DNA from: Fen-1362 sp964597035
Lineage (GTDB): Bacteria > Planctomycetota > Phycisphaerae > Sedimentisphaerales > Anaerobacaceae
Assembly (NCBI GenBank): GCA_964597035.1
Contig: CAZQWM010000003.1
Location: 1 to 64,000, forward strand
DNA length: 64,000 nt
Direction of reading: 5' to 3'
Part shown: one piece after another, positions 34,795 to 42,927 of the stretch
Layout: every line of letters starts with the position of its first letter
Numbering within the stretch: the first letter of the stretch is position 1
The notes under the pieces: generated by a model
The model's input: the letters and a program-made list of their open reading frames with translations, nothing else
Databases searched by the model: none
Told to the model about the DNA's origin: nothing
Program-made: the position numbers and the translations under genes

Positions 34795-35226
34795 TTACAA
34801 CTGGATATATTCTTTTGGTTTGAAGTTTGTTTCCATAGTCCAGGTGGTGGCTTTGCCGGCTTTTAGGCAATAAATGACAAGGACGTCGTAGCCCTGTTTG
34901 TCCACCCATTCCTTCAAGAACGGATAATCCCTCACGACCTGCTTTTTCAATTCGAGGTCTTCGATTTGCTCGACTGAGCCGGATATGCGGATTTGTCGGC
35001 CCTGGTCGGCGTTATAGAAGCACAGCTCAACATTGGGATTGGATGAAAGCTGTTGGTGGACGTCCTTGTTCTCGCCGGTGTTGAAAATGATACCGTTATC
35101 GTCTGCACGATACAGCATCATCATTCGTGCGTGCGGCTTGTTATCCTCAGCCGTTGCCAGACTGAATACGGGATTGTTCCTGATGAATTCGAAGACCTCA
35201 TTTTTCGTCATCGGATTAGTCCCCAT
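34795..35226 (-). CDS. PNPOx-like split-barrel flavin-binding protein (general stress protein type)
   Basis: The 143-residue product has the small split-barrel signature: FSLATAEDNKPHARMMML, IIFNTGENKDVHQQL, NPNVELCFYN and IRISGSVEQIED. Family members bind FMN, F420 or heme; the substrate cannot be predicted. It starts inside the stop codon of serS (TAATG overlap), so it is translated as part of that operon, possibly an accident of compaction. Confidence 0.82.
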   Translation of the reverse strand: MGTNPMTKNEVFEFIRNNPVFSLATAEDNKPHARMMMLYRADDNGIIFNTGENKDVHQQLSSNPNVELCFYNADQGRQIRISGSVEQIEDLELKKQVVRDYPFLKEWVDKQGYDVLVIYCLKAGKATTWTMETNFKPKEYIQL

Positions 35227-36503
35227 TATTGTGCCTTTGTGATACGTTCCTGTCCCGCCATATACGGCTGGAGGACCTTCGGAATCGTTACTGAGCCATC
35301 CTTATTCTGGTAAAGCTCGAGTATCGGTATCAGTATTCGCGGGCTGGCAATTACCGTGTTGTTGAGCGTGTGGCAGAAGATATTTTTCTTCGTTGCGGGG
35401 TCTTTGTATCGCAGGTTCATACGCCTGGCCTGAAACTCGTAGAACTTGCTGGCGCTGTGCGTTTCGCAGTAGTTGCCGCGAGAGGGCATCCAGGCCTCGA
35501 TGTCGTATTTTTTCGCCTGGCCTCTGCCCAGATCGCCCGTGCATACAACCGCCACACGGTAGGGCAGTTCCAGGGCCCGCATCACGACCTCGGCATTGGC
35601 AAGAATCTGGTCGTGGTATTTGTTGCTTTGGTCGACGCTGTTAGTGCAAATGACGACCTGCTCGACTTTGTCGAACTGGTGAATCCTGTAAAGCCCGTAT
35701 GTGTCTTTGCCGGCTGCACCGGCTTCCCGCCTGAAACAAGACGACATACCGACATATTTTAACGGCAGTTCTTCGGCGTCGACTATTTCGCCCATTCGAT
35801 AAGCGGTCAGCGGCACTTCGGCCGTGCCCGCGAGGTTAAGCTCATCTTTTTCCATTCGGTAGGTCTGGTCTTCCGAGCCGGGATAATAACCCGTGCCTCT
35901 CATCGCCTCGTCCTTCATCAAAAGCGGCACCGACATCGGGACATAGCCCTTAGCCAGCATTACATCCATCGCGAACTGCAATACGGCCCAGTGCAATCTG
36001 GCGCCGTCGCCTTTGAGGAAGTAGTTTCGCGTCCCCGCCAGTTTTACGCCTCGCTCGATGTCTATGATTCCAAGCTCAAGACCCAATTGCACGTGGTCTT
36101 TCGGCTCGAAGTCGAAATGTCGAATTTGCCCCTCTTTTCTTAGCTCGACATTTTCGGTATCGTCTTTGCCCAATGGCACGTCGTCGTCGGCCGGCTGGGC
36201 AACCTGAAGCATTAACTCATCAAACTGGGGCTGTAACTGCTTTGCTTTTTCGTTGAATTCGGCCTCGTCCGCTTTGAGTTTTGCCAGTTGGGCGAGCGCC
36301 TGGTTTTTTTCCTGGCTGGTTAGTTTCGGTATCGATTTGCCGATGCGGTTTTTCTCCGTGGCGATATCCTGCAGGCGCTGTTTGGCCGCGAGAAGCTGTG
36401 TGTCCACTGCGAGCAGGCGGTCTATATCGGCATCGACATTCTTGTCCTTGGCGGCTTTTTTGAAGCGCTCGGGGTTTTCTCGTATTAGCTTTATGTCAAT
36501 CAT
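35226..36503 (-). CDS. serS: Seryl-tRNA synthetase
   Basis: Charges tRNA-Ser. The 425-residue product has the N-terminal coiled-coil tRNA arm (about 30-100), then class II motifs: motif 2 in GMSSCFRREAGAAGKDTYGLYRIHQF, and the motif 3 region LNNTVIASPRILIPILELYQ with PYMAGQERI at the end. The normal length and order are conserved. It begins 8 bases before the end of the upstream ketosynthase gene and ends 1 base into the next gene, so a housekeeping synthetase is embedded in a lipid-synthesis operon. Confidence 0.96.
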   Translation of the reverse strand: MIDIKLIRENPERFKKAAKDKNVDADIDRLLAVDTQLLAAKQRLQDIATEKNRIGKSIPKLTSQEKNQALAQLAKLKADEAEFNEKAKQLQPQFDELMLQVAQPADDDVPLGKDDTENVELRKEGQIRHFDFEPKDHVQLGLELGIIDIERGVKLAGTRNYFLKGDGARLHWAVLQFAMDVMLAKGYVPMSVPLLMKDEAMRGTGYYPGSEDQTYRMEKDELNLAGTAEVPLTAYRMGEIVDAEELPLKYVGMSSCFRREAGAAGKDTYGLYRIHQFDKVEQVVICTNSVDQSNKYHDQILANAEVVMRALELPYRVAVVCTGDLGRGQAKKYDIEAWMPSRGNYCETHSASKFYEFQARRMNLRYKDPATKKNIFCHTLNNTVIASPRILIPILELYQNKDGSVTIPKVLQPYMAGQERITKAQ

Positions 36504-37818
36504 CGTATCTTCTTATTATAACCACATTGTTTTGTCCGCCGAAGCCGAATGATTCGTTCATAACAACGTTGACTGGCATTTTTCTCGGTTTGTTCGGCAC
36601 ATAGTCCAAATCGAGCTGCGGGTCAGGGTCGTTTAGGTTCATTGTCGGCGGGACAATGTTATCACGGATGGCCAGTACGCAGGTAATCAATTCCGCCGCG
36701 CCGGCTGCTCCGATTAAATGGCCCAGCATACTCTTGATGCTGCTGGCGGGTACCTGTTTTGCTCTTTCCCTGAATACCGCCTTTATGGCTTTTGTCTCTA
36801 TTGAGTCGTTTTCCTGCGTGCTCGTGCCGTGCGTGTTTATATAGTCTATATGCTTATATGTCAGTCCTGCATCTTTGAGTGCCAGCTCCATCGCCTGAAT
36901 CGCTCCTCTGCCATCCTCGTGCATATCGGTTATGCGAAAGGCATCGGAGCTGCTACCGTAGCCGATGATTTCGGCCAGAATGGGCACATTACGCTTTTGT
37001 GCCGAGGTTAAACTCTCCAATATCACTATTGCCGAACCTTCTCCCAATATGAAGCCGTCCCTGCTGGCGGTAAAAGGTCTCGAAGCCGTCTGGGGGCTGT
37101 CGTTTCTTGTCGATAGGGCGGTGAGGCGATTAAAGCCGGTAAGCCCTAACGGGTGAATCATCGAATGCGCTCCGCCGGCAATTATCACGTCTGCGGCGCC
37201 ATTGCGAATCAGCATTGTGGCCTCACCGACTGATTGCGTGCTCGCTGCACAGGCGGTAAGGCAGCTTCGCACGGGTCCTCTTGCTCCCGTCATCATTGCC
37301 AGATGCGCGGCGGGCATATTCGCTTCCTGCTCCAGCTCATTCATTGCCTGCATTTTTGTCGCGGCGACATCCGTCCACTTTTCCCAGTCCATTTGGTTAT
37401 TGGCCGAATCCCATCCGACTGCTATTGCTCCGAAGAATGCGTTGTGATTTGCAGCGCCTTCTCCCGCTCCGAGGTATATGCCGAGTCGTTTGCGGTCTAT
37501 CCTGTCGGCGGGAGTGTCGGTTTCGAGACTGATAGCCGCCTGTTTGCAGGCCTGGCTGGCGGCGCCAACGGCGAACTTACTGCCGCGATTGCCGTCTTTG
37601 TGTAATTCCGGATGCTTTGTGTATTTGCAATAGTCGTAGCCCTTCACTTCGGCGCTGAACGTGGTTGGGAACGTCGATGCGTCGAAGATGGTGGTTTTAT
37701 CCACGCCGCTTTTGCCCGCGAGAATCGCCTGCCACGTCGTCTCGACGTCATGGCCCAAGGGACAAACAATTCCCATTCCGGTAATCACGACTCGCTCGTT
37801 TTTCCTGTCGTATGCCAC
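36496..37818 (-). CDS. Beta-ketoacyl-ACP synthase (KASII type, complete active site)
   Basis: Condensing enzyme extending acyl chains by two carbons. A GTG start at 37818 is chosen: it lies one base after the stop of the upstream ketosynthase and begins the conserved RVVITGMGIVCPLGHD; upstream codons in the frame overlap that gene. In the 440-residue product the active-site Cys is in CLTACAASTQS, the His residues in NTHGTSTQEND and SMLGHLIGAAGAAE, and the C-terminal loop in NESFGFGGQNN, so the full C-H-H set is present. It likely pairs with the neighbouring ketosynthase, which lacks the second His. Confidence 0.9.
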   Translation of the reverse strand: MAYDRKNERVVITGMGIVCPLGHDVETTWQAILAGKSGVDKTTIFDASTFPTTFSAEVKGYDYCKYTKHPELHKDGNRGSKFAVGAASQACKQAAISLETDTPADRIDRKRLGIYLGAGEGAANHNAFFGAIAVGWDSANNQMDWEKWTDVAATKMQAMNELEQEANMPAAHLAMMTGARGPVRSCLTACAASTQSVGEATMLIRNGAADVIIAGGAHSMIHPLGLTGFNRLTALSTRNDSPQTASRPFTASRDGFILGEGSAIVILESLTSAQKRNVPILAEIIGYGSSSDAFRITDMHEDGRGAIQAMELALKDAGLTYKHIDYINTHGTSTQENDSIETKAIKAVFRERAKQVPASSIKSMLGHLIGAAGAAELITCVLAIRDNIVPPTMNLNDPDPQLDLDYVPNKPRKMPVNVVMNESFGFGGQNNVVIIRRYDD

Positions 37819-37819
37819 T

Positions 37820-39136
37820 TTAGTTCCCGAATTTCTTAAGTATAATCGCGGCAGTCTGGCCGCCGAATGTGTAGCCGGTGCACAGCACACAGTTGATGTT
37901 GGTCTTAATTTCTTGCCTGACGATATTAAGATTACATCCATCTGCGACTTTGTCACAATTTTTCGCAGCTGGTATCCTGCCGTCACGCATTGCGCAAACC
38001 GCCGCGACGACGTCAAGACCGCCGCAGGCGGCGCCTGTATTGCTAACCATACTCTTGATTGGCCAGACGGGGATTCGACTTGTCTCTTTTCCGAGCGCAG
38101 CGGCGATTCCTCTTGCCTCGGCAAGGTCGTCTTCCGGTATGCCTGTTCCGTGCGGGATGATTAAATCGATATCTTTCGGCGATACTTCTGCCTGTTCGAG
38201 GGCTTTTTCAATGGCGATTGTAACCGCTTTGCCGTCCGGCTCGATATGCTCATAGGCCGGATTGATACTCGTGCTTTGGCCGGTGCCGACTAACTCGGCG
38301 TAAATTTTAGCACCATGTTTGCCCGCGGTGTCGAGATTTTCCAGCACGATTATCCCGGCCCCGTCTCCGAATACCGAGCCGCTCGCATCTGCGTCGAAGG
38401 GCCTGCACGCACTTTCGGGGGTGTCATTGTGTTTTGTGGTTGCCCTATTCAGGAGGCATTGGCGCATCAGAACAACGGGATTGACCTTTGCCTCTGCGCC
38501 GCCTGCAAGAGCGATATCGGCATTTCCTCGTTTGATGACCTCGGCTGCCTCGGCTATGGCTATATGCGCCGAGACCTCAGCACAGGTAATCGAGTTGCTC
38601 GGCCCCTGGATATCGTGTATTATGCCAACGTGACAAGCGAGCATATTCGGCAGGTATTTCAACAGCCAAAGCGGTGTTACCAGCTCAAGGCCATCTTTGC
38701 CCCATTTGCGCATACTGAATTGACCTTGTTCGACGCTTTTGGCGACCGCAGGAGCAAGCTCGACCATATCGCAACTTATCAGTCCCGCGCCGAGGTTGAT
38801 GGCCATACGCCGGGGATTGACGTTGATGTTTTGCTCGTCGATGGCCTTGGTGACAATAGCGCTGTCGGTTACGGCCTCGCGTGCGGCTATCACGGCAAGC
38901 TCGATATCCTTCGACATCAGCTTGGTTGCCTTGCGAACGCTTTTGGGGACAAACTGCTGAATTTTGTATTCGGGGACCTCCCCGGCTAATTGGCAGGTGA
39001 ACCTGGCGGGATTAAAGGCGGTTACTCGTTTTATGCCGCATCTGCCTGCACAAAGAGCATCCCAGGTCTGACCGGCCGTCAGCCCCAGCGGGCTTACCGC
39101 CCCAAGCCCCGTTATCACGACGCGGCTGCATCCCAC
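37820..39136 (-). CDS. Ketosynthase paralogue with second active-site His replaced
   Basis: The 438-residue product has the thiolase/ketosynthase fold: VVITGLGAVSPLGLT, an active-site-like Cys in SNSITCAEVSAHIA, a His in IPHGTGIPED, and CTGYTFGGQTAA at the C-terminus. The position of the second catalytic His, normally KS-x-x-GH, reads KSMVSN, so an Asn replaces it. This could be an altered condensing enzyme or a chain-length-factor-like partner of the adjacent complete ketosynthase. It sits 12 bases after a dehydratase gene and 1 base before the second ketosynthase. Confidence 0.85.
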   Translation of the reverse strand: MGCSRVVITGLGAVSPLGLTAGQTWDALCAGRCGIKRVTAFNPARFTCQLAGEVPEYKIQQFVPKSVRKATKLMSKDIELAVIAAREAVTDSAIVTKAIDEQNINVNPRRMAINLGAGLISCDMVELAPAVAKSVEQGQFSMRKWGKDGLELVTPLWLLKYLPNMLACHVGIIHDIQGPSNSITCAEVSAHIAIAEAAEVIKRGNADIALAGGAEAKVNPVVLMRQCLLNRATTKHNDTPESACRPFDADASGSVFGDGAGIIVLENLDTAGKHGAKIYAELVGTGQSTSINPAYEHIEPDGKAVTIAIEKALEQAEVSPKDIDLIIPHGTGIPEDDLAEARGIAAALGKETSRIPVWPIKSMVSNTGAACGGLDVVAAVCAMRDGRIPAAKNCDKVADGCNLNIVRQEIKTNINCVLCTGYTFGGQTAAIILKKFGN

Positions 39137-39148
39137 AGGGACCGTCTC

Positions 39149-39628
39149 CTAACCGTTACCCGCTTTCAAAACTGAGCCCTGCAGGAGCGATTTGAACATA
39201 TCCGTGAAGACGAAGTTGTCCTCCGGGAACTCTTTGCCAGCAAGGTTCTGGTCGATATGACTGAACATCAAATCAATTTCCGCTATGAGCTTATCGCCGC
39301 AGGTGATTGTGCCGGTGGTGCTGGCGGCCTCATCGGCGATAGATTCGATTTTTGCCGATAGGCGCAGGCTGTCTCCCGGTCTTATGCAGTCGTGAAAGAC
39401 GGCTTTTTTTATCTTTGCCAGGATTACCTTCTCCTCGAAATTTTTCGCCTCGCCGACGAGTATTCCCGCCGTCTGCGCCATTGCCTCAATGCACAGCGAT
39501 TCCGGCATAACGGGGTAGCCAGGGAAGTGGTCGTGGAGGTGCTCTTCGGCCAGCGTGACGTTTTTTACCGCGACAGCACTGACGCCGGTTTTGAACTCAA
39601 TAAATTTATCTATCCAAATCCATCGCAT
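39149..39628 (-). CDS. FabZ/FabA-like 3-hydroxyacyl-ACP dehydratase (copy 1)
   Basis: Hot-dog-fold dehydratase, 159 residues. The catalytic motif reads HFPGYPVMPESLCIEAMAQTAG, with the His in HDHFPG and the Glu in IEAMAQ, as in FabZ. The N-terminal half (WIWIDKFIEFKTG) matches the usual dehydratase start. It would remove water from 3-hydroxyacyl-ACP made in this cluster. The last third, up to GKEFPEDNF and beyond, extends past the normal FabZ length by about 15 residues. It follows the ACP gene. Confidence 0.85.
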   Translation of the reverse strand: MRWIWIDKFIEFKTGVSAVAVKNVTLAEEHLHDHFPGYPVMPESLCIEAMAQTAGILVGEAKNFEEKVILAKIKKAVFHDCIRPGDSLRLSAKIESIADEAASTTGTITCGDKLIAEIDLMFSHIDQNLAGKEFPEDNFVFTDMFKSLLQGSVLKAGNG

Positions 39629-39646
39629 AACCGAGCATAATAGAAT

Positions 39647-39681
39647 AATCGGCAGGATTGCTCAAGCAAAACCTGCCGATT
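39647..39681. other. Ten-bp stem inverted repeat between ACP and dehydratase genes
   Basis: AATCGGCAGG (39647-39656) pairs perfectly with CCTGCCGATT (39672-39681) across a 15-base loop. On the transcribed minus strand no clear T-run follows, so it is more likely a partial terminator, an attenuator or an RNA-stability element that lowers downstream expression relative to the ACP gene. Confidence 0.5.
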
Positions 39682-39705
39682 CCGTCTTAACGATTTGTTT
39701 TAGCG

Positions 39706-40101
39706 TCAGGCGGCTTTGAGCTTACTCTGGACGAAGTTGACAATCATCCCCACCGTAAACAAGTCGCCGAGCTTGCTCATATCCGGGTTTTTTGCAAACT
39801 CAGTGGTGTCGGTGTGCGGCATTTTCGACTGGAGCTCGGCAAGTCCTTTTTCTGTGAGCTTTCCGTTGTTGACGAATTCCGGGTTATTCATCAGCGTTTC
39901 TGCCGGGAACAGCTCCTCTCGCGGAATCTTTATCCCGAACGCCTTTTCAAGCCGAAATACTATGTCCAGGAAGTCGATGCTTTCGGCGCCCAGGTCACCC
40001 ATCAGTGTCGATTCGGGTTTTACCTCGTCGTCGTCAACTCCGAGTGCATCTACGAGCACTCCCTGCACCTGTCCCAAAACCTGCTCCCGATTCATCGTCA
40101 T
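39706..40101 (-). CDS. Acyl carrier protein with long C-terminal insertion
   Basis: The 131-residue product has the phosphopantetheine site Ser41 in DLGAESIDFLDIVFRLEKAF. Normal ACPs have about 80 residues; here a loop with NNPEFVNNGKLTEKGL and PHTDTTEFAKNPDMSK separates helix III from the final helix (FTVGMIVNFVQSKL). Elongated ACPs of this type are typical of specialised fatty-acid clusters. It is located between the two dehydratase genes and would carry the chain for the adjacent ketosynthases. Confidence 0.88.
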   Translation of the reverse strand: MTMNREQVLGQVQGVLVDALGVDDDEVKPESTLMGDLGAESIDFLDIVFRLEKAFGIKIPREELFPAETLMNNPEFVNNGKLTEKGLAELQSKMPHTDTTEFAKNPDMSKLGDLFTVGMIVNFVQSKLKAA

Positions 40102-40137
40102 ACAAAGTTACCTCCAGTGTTTTGCCATCAGTTCTTT

Positions 40138-40647
40138 TTATTTTTTCAGCAGTTTCCAGCGTTTCTTCAGTTCATCGATTATCTTAGCGTCCACCGAGGC
40201 AAGAGACGAATCCTTGTCAGCCAGATTAAAGTGTCTCAGGCCGAATTTTGCCTCTACTATCTGTTCGTTGTCGGTTACGCCGGCGCCGGTAAAACTACTG
40301 ACGTTTTCTTCGATGGCCTTTGCCTCAACGGTATATTCAATCTGCGAACCCGGCGCAAGAAAAGACTTATATTTAACATTTCGGGCCTGTTCGAGCAATA
40401 CCATACTGTGGGCGAAGTTCTCCGTTGCCCTCACAAGCCAGGAGGCCGACTCAATCAATCCTTCCAGAAGCAGGACCCCCGGCAGGACGGGAAAGGTCGG
40501 AAAGTGGTCGGCGAGGTATTCCTCAGCGAGCGAGACACTTTTTACGGACTTTATTCGTTTGCCGGTCTCAATTTCAACAACCTTGTCAATCAGTATAAAC
40601 CGCATAGTTGCGGCAATTGTAGCCATAGGGCGCTGGTTTTCCAGCAT
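40138..40647 (-). CDS. FabZ-like dehydratase (copy 2)
   Basis: First gene of the lipid cluster. The 169-residue product has the hot-dog motif HFPTFPVLPGVLLLEGLIESAS, retaining His and Glu, and IDKVVEIETGKRIKSVKSV at its start. Internal Met codons at 40626 and 40605 are alternative starts; the last gives a product beginning MRFILIDK, aligned with copy 1, but none has a strong ribosome site. A Lys-rich tail (ELKKRWKLLKK) ends the protein. The two dehydratases share a layout and are probable paralogues. Confidence 0.8.
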   Translation of the reverse strand: MLENQRPMATIAATMRFILIDKVVEIETGKRIKSVKSVSLAEEYLADHFPTFPVLPGVLLLEGLIESASWLVRATENFAHSMVLLEQARNVKYKSFLAPGSQIEYTVEAKAIEENVSSFTGAGVTDNEQIVEAKFGLRHFNLADKDSSLASVDAKIIDELKKRWKLLKK

Positions 40648-40810
40648 TTTTTATTGCTTCATCCACGCTGAAGCTGTGACGTGGGTCAAGGTGTCCGTGG
40701 TGTGACGGAGAATCATTTTTCGTATAGCAGGGTGAAGGTAGCGTCAGCTTGCATTAGTGGGGTCCGTTCTGGTAAACTGCGGGCCTCTTAACAAGGGTGC
40801 ATAAATCAAA

Positions 40811-42322
40811 ATGCCAGGGAAGATGAGCGGCTGGATTAAGAGTAATTCGAAATACATAGTTTTGCCTGTGATTGCGTGCGGCTCACTGTGTCTTTTGCTG
40901 GCCAATCTCGGCAACCAGTTCCTTTGGCAGGATGAAGCCCAGACCGCTTTAGTGAGCAAAACCATTCTGACGGAGGGTGTGCCCCGGGGCTATGACGGCA
41001 AAAATTTCTTTTCTCAGGAGGGCGGTGCCGAATACGGGGACAATTATATCTGGCGGTGGCATACCTGGCTTCCGTTCTATGTTCTGGCAGGATTTTATAA
41101 AATTTTCGGTGTCACCACTTTTGTATCACGCTTTCCCTTTGTGCTGTTCGGTTTCGGGACGGTCCTGCTGACTTACTTTTTTGCCGGCGCCCTTTGGCCC
41201 GGCACCCACATACCCGCCATTGCCGCGGCACTACTGGCAGTATCGGTTCCATTTCTGATTTTGTGCAGGCAATGCCGCTATTACAGTATGGCAGTATTCT
41301 TCTCCGTGCTTGCGTTATACGCCTATGTGGCGCTATTAGACAGAAAACGATGGTCGGCTATGATGTTTTTTGTCGCATCGACACTGCTGTTCCATACTCA
41401 GCATTTCTATATTGCAGTGCTTTTTGCGACTGTGCTACTGCACGCTATTCTATTCGGTCGCCATCGACTGAAAGTCGTGCTGGTCGTAATTGCCGCCACC
41501 ATACTGGTGAACGGTCCGTGGCTTGTCTGGCTGGCGGGGATGCATTATAAGGTCAAAATGCCGAATCCGTTCGCGCTGGTCGCATTTATCAAGGTATTCT
41601 CAAAGGATATCCTTCGCTATGTGTTTCCTTTCTGGCTGCCGGGGATTGTGCTGGTTGTGGTTGTTGCGAGACGAGCAAAAACCGGTCATTTTTTTATTCA
41701 GGCCCCGTTGTTTTGGCGGAATGTGTCGTTGCTGGTCTTCTTTGTTATTTTCAACGTCGTTTCGATGTCGCTTACGGCTCCTGCGCCATATTTCCGCTAC
41801 ATGGCACCGTCTGTCGCGTTATTGATTATACTCATCGCAGTTATCATTAACGACGCCGCACGGGTGCATGTACTCCTTGCTGTTTTGACGGTTGCACTGC
41901 TGGTTGGTACAAGTCAGATTAGAGACTATTTTTACGAAATAACCCACGACTTCAACGGTCCCTGCGAAGGCATTGTTCGTTATCTCAACGAACACGGCGA
42001 CGACGATGATGTTGTTGCGATTACTTACGGTGATATGGTGTTAAAGTTTTATACGAATATGAGAATAATCGGCGGGCTTACAGGCGAAGATATGGAGCCG
42101 GCTAAAAACGCCCGCTGGGTCATTATTCGTAAATACGTCCACCTTAACTTCGATGCAAAAGTGAAAGCATATCTTGCCAACAATATCGAATTGAGCAAGT
42201 ACCGGGGGATAATGCTGGATTATCCAGACACCCCCTGGGAGAACCGGGAAAGTCCAAACGGCCATCGCTTCCGAACAGTTACAGACGAAGACAAGGTTGT
42301 TATTTACGAAAGGTTGAACTGA
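40811..42322 (+). CDS. Membrane glycosyltransferase of the GT-C (GT39/ArnT-like) fold
   Basis: The 503-residue product has about 10-11 hydrophobic helices. The first periplasmic loop carries LWQDEAQTALV, giving the acidic D-E pair of GT-C enzymes, and WRWHTWLPFYVLAGFYKIFG, a typical second loop. The last 130 residues are soluble (NEHGDDDDVVAITYGDM). It would transfer a sugar from a polyprenyl-phosphate donor to a lipid or protein outside the membrane. It is divergent from the lipid cluster, with 163 bases between, and no other glycan genes are near. Confidence 0.82.
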   Translation: MPGKMSGWIKSNSKYIVLPVIACGSLCLLLANLGNQFLWQDEAQTALVSKTILTEGVPRGYDGKNFFSQEGGAEYGDNYIWRWHTWLPFYVLAGFYKIFGVTTFVSRFPFVLFGFGTVLLTYFFAGALWPGTHIPAIAAALLAVSVPFLILCRQCRYYSMAVFFSVLALYAYVALLDRKRWSAMMFFVASTLLFHTQHFYIAVLFATVLLHAILFGRHRLKVVLVVIAATILVNGPWLVWLAGMHYKVKMPNPFALVAFIKVFSKDILRYVFPFWLPGIVLVVVVARRAKTGHFFIQAPLFWRNVSLLVFFVIFNVVSMSLTAPAPYFRYMAPSVALLIILIAVIINDAARVHVLLAVLTVALLVGTSQIRDYFYEITHDFNGPCEGIVRYLNEHGDDDDVVAITYGDMVLKFYTNMRIIGGLTGEDMEPAKNARWVIIRKYVHLNFDAKVKAYLANNIELSKYRGIMLDYPDTPWENRESPNGHRFRTVTDEDKVVIYERLN

Positions 42323-42411
42323 TATTAAAGGCGAACATTGAATGCGGAGCGTGGCATAAAGAGAGTTTGGATTGAAACCTTCGACACGCTTCACTCGCTC
42401 ATGGCAGGCAC

Positions 42412-42440
42412 TGGAAATACTGCAATAGTATGGTTATACT
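42412..42440 (+). promoter_or_regulatory. Candidate promoter giving a near-leaderless mRNA
   Basis: TGGAAA (42412-42417), a 17-base spacer and TATACT (42435-42440) end only 10 bases before the ATG of the acetyltransferase, so transcription would start within a few bases of the start codon. No ribosome site precedes that ATG. Confidence 0.4.
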
Positions 42441-42449
42441 TGTTTCATT

Positions 42450-42911
42450 ATGGACGTTCGCGGTGCAAAAGTAACTGATGTAAAGGCGATTCACGCTCTG
42501 ATTAACTGTTATGCGGAGCGGGAGCTGATGCTTTTTCGTTCGATGGCCGACATCTACAAGAACCTTCAGACCTTCAGTGTCGTGGAGGTTGACGGCCTGG
42601 TTGTCGGCTGTTGTGCGCTTGAAGTGGTGTGGTCCGACTTAGGCGAGATAAAATCTCTGGCCGTCGATGAGGCCCATAAGAAAAAAGGGGTTGGCTCAAT
42701 GCTTGTAAACGCCGCAGTCGAGCAAGCGCGTTGGCTCGGGCTGCCGAGGGTATTCGGGCTGACTCTAAAGCCGCAATTTATGGAAAAACTGGGTTTCAAG
42801 GTGGTTGACAAAAGCACGCTGCCGATGAAGGTATGGAGCGACTGTGCCCGGTGCACCAAACAGCAGAACTGCGACGAAACCGCCGTAGTGAAGGACCTGT
42901 CCGGCTCATAA
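42450..42911 (+). CDS. argA: Short ArgA-type N-acetyltransferase
   Basis: Acetylates glutamate to begin arginine synthesis in its family. The 153-residue product is a single GNAT domain (VVGCCALEVVWSDLGEIKSLAVDEAHKKKGVGSMLVN, with the acetyl-CoA loop KKKGVG), followed by GLTLKPQFMEKLGFK and the family-typical KVWSDCARCTKQQNCDETAV. This C-terminal Cys cluster marks the short, kinase-less acetylglutamate synthase group. It stands alone; argG lies in the same window. Other GNAT substrates cannot be fully excluded. Confidence 0.82.
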   Translation: MDVRGAKVTDVKAIHALINCYAERELMLFRSMADIYKNLQTFSVVEVDGLVVGCCALEVVWSDLGEIKSLAVDEAHKKKGVGSMLVNAAVEQARWLGLPRVFGLTLKPQFMEKLGFKVVDKSTLPMKVWSDCARCTKQQNCDETAVVKDLSGS

Positions 42912-42927
42912 ACGAGGCAGCGCAAAA

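Noticed and set aside
38315..38989. 224-codon plus-strand frame opposite the ketosynthase
   Set aside because: Antisense shadow; the ketosynthase on the other strand is intact.
39716..40705. Long plus-strand frame (329 codons) opposite the ACP and dehydratase genes
   Set aside because: Ser/Phe-rich shadow of the well-supported minus-strand genes; no domain.
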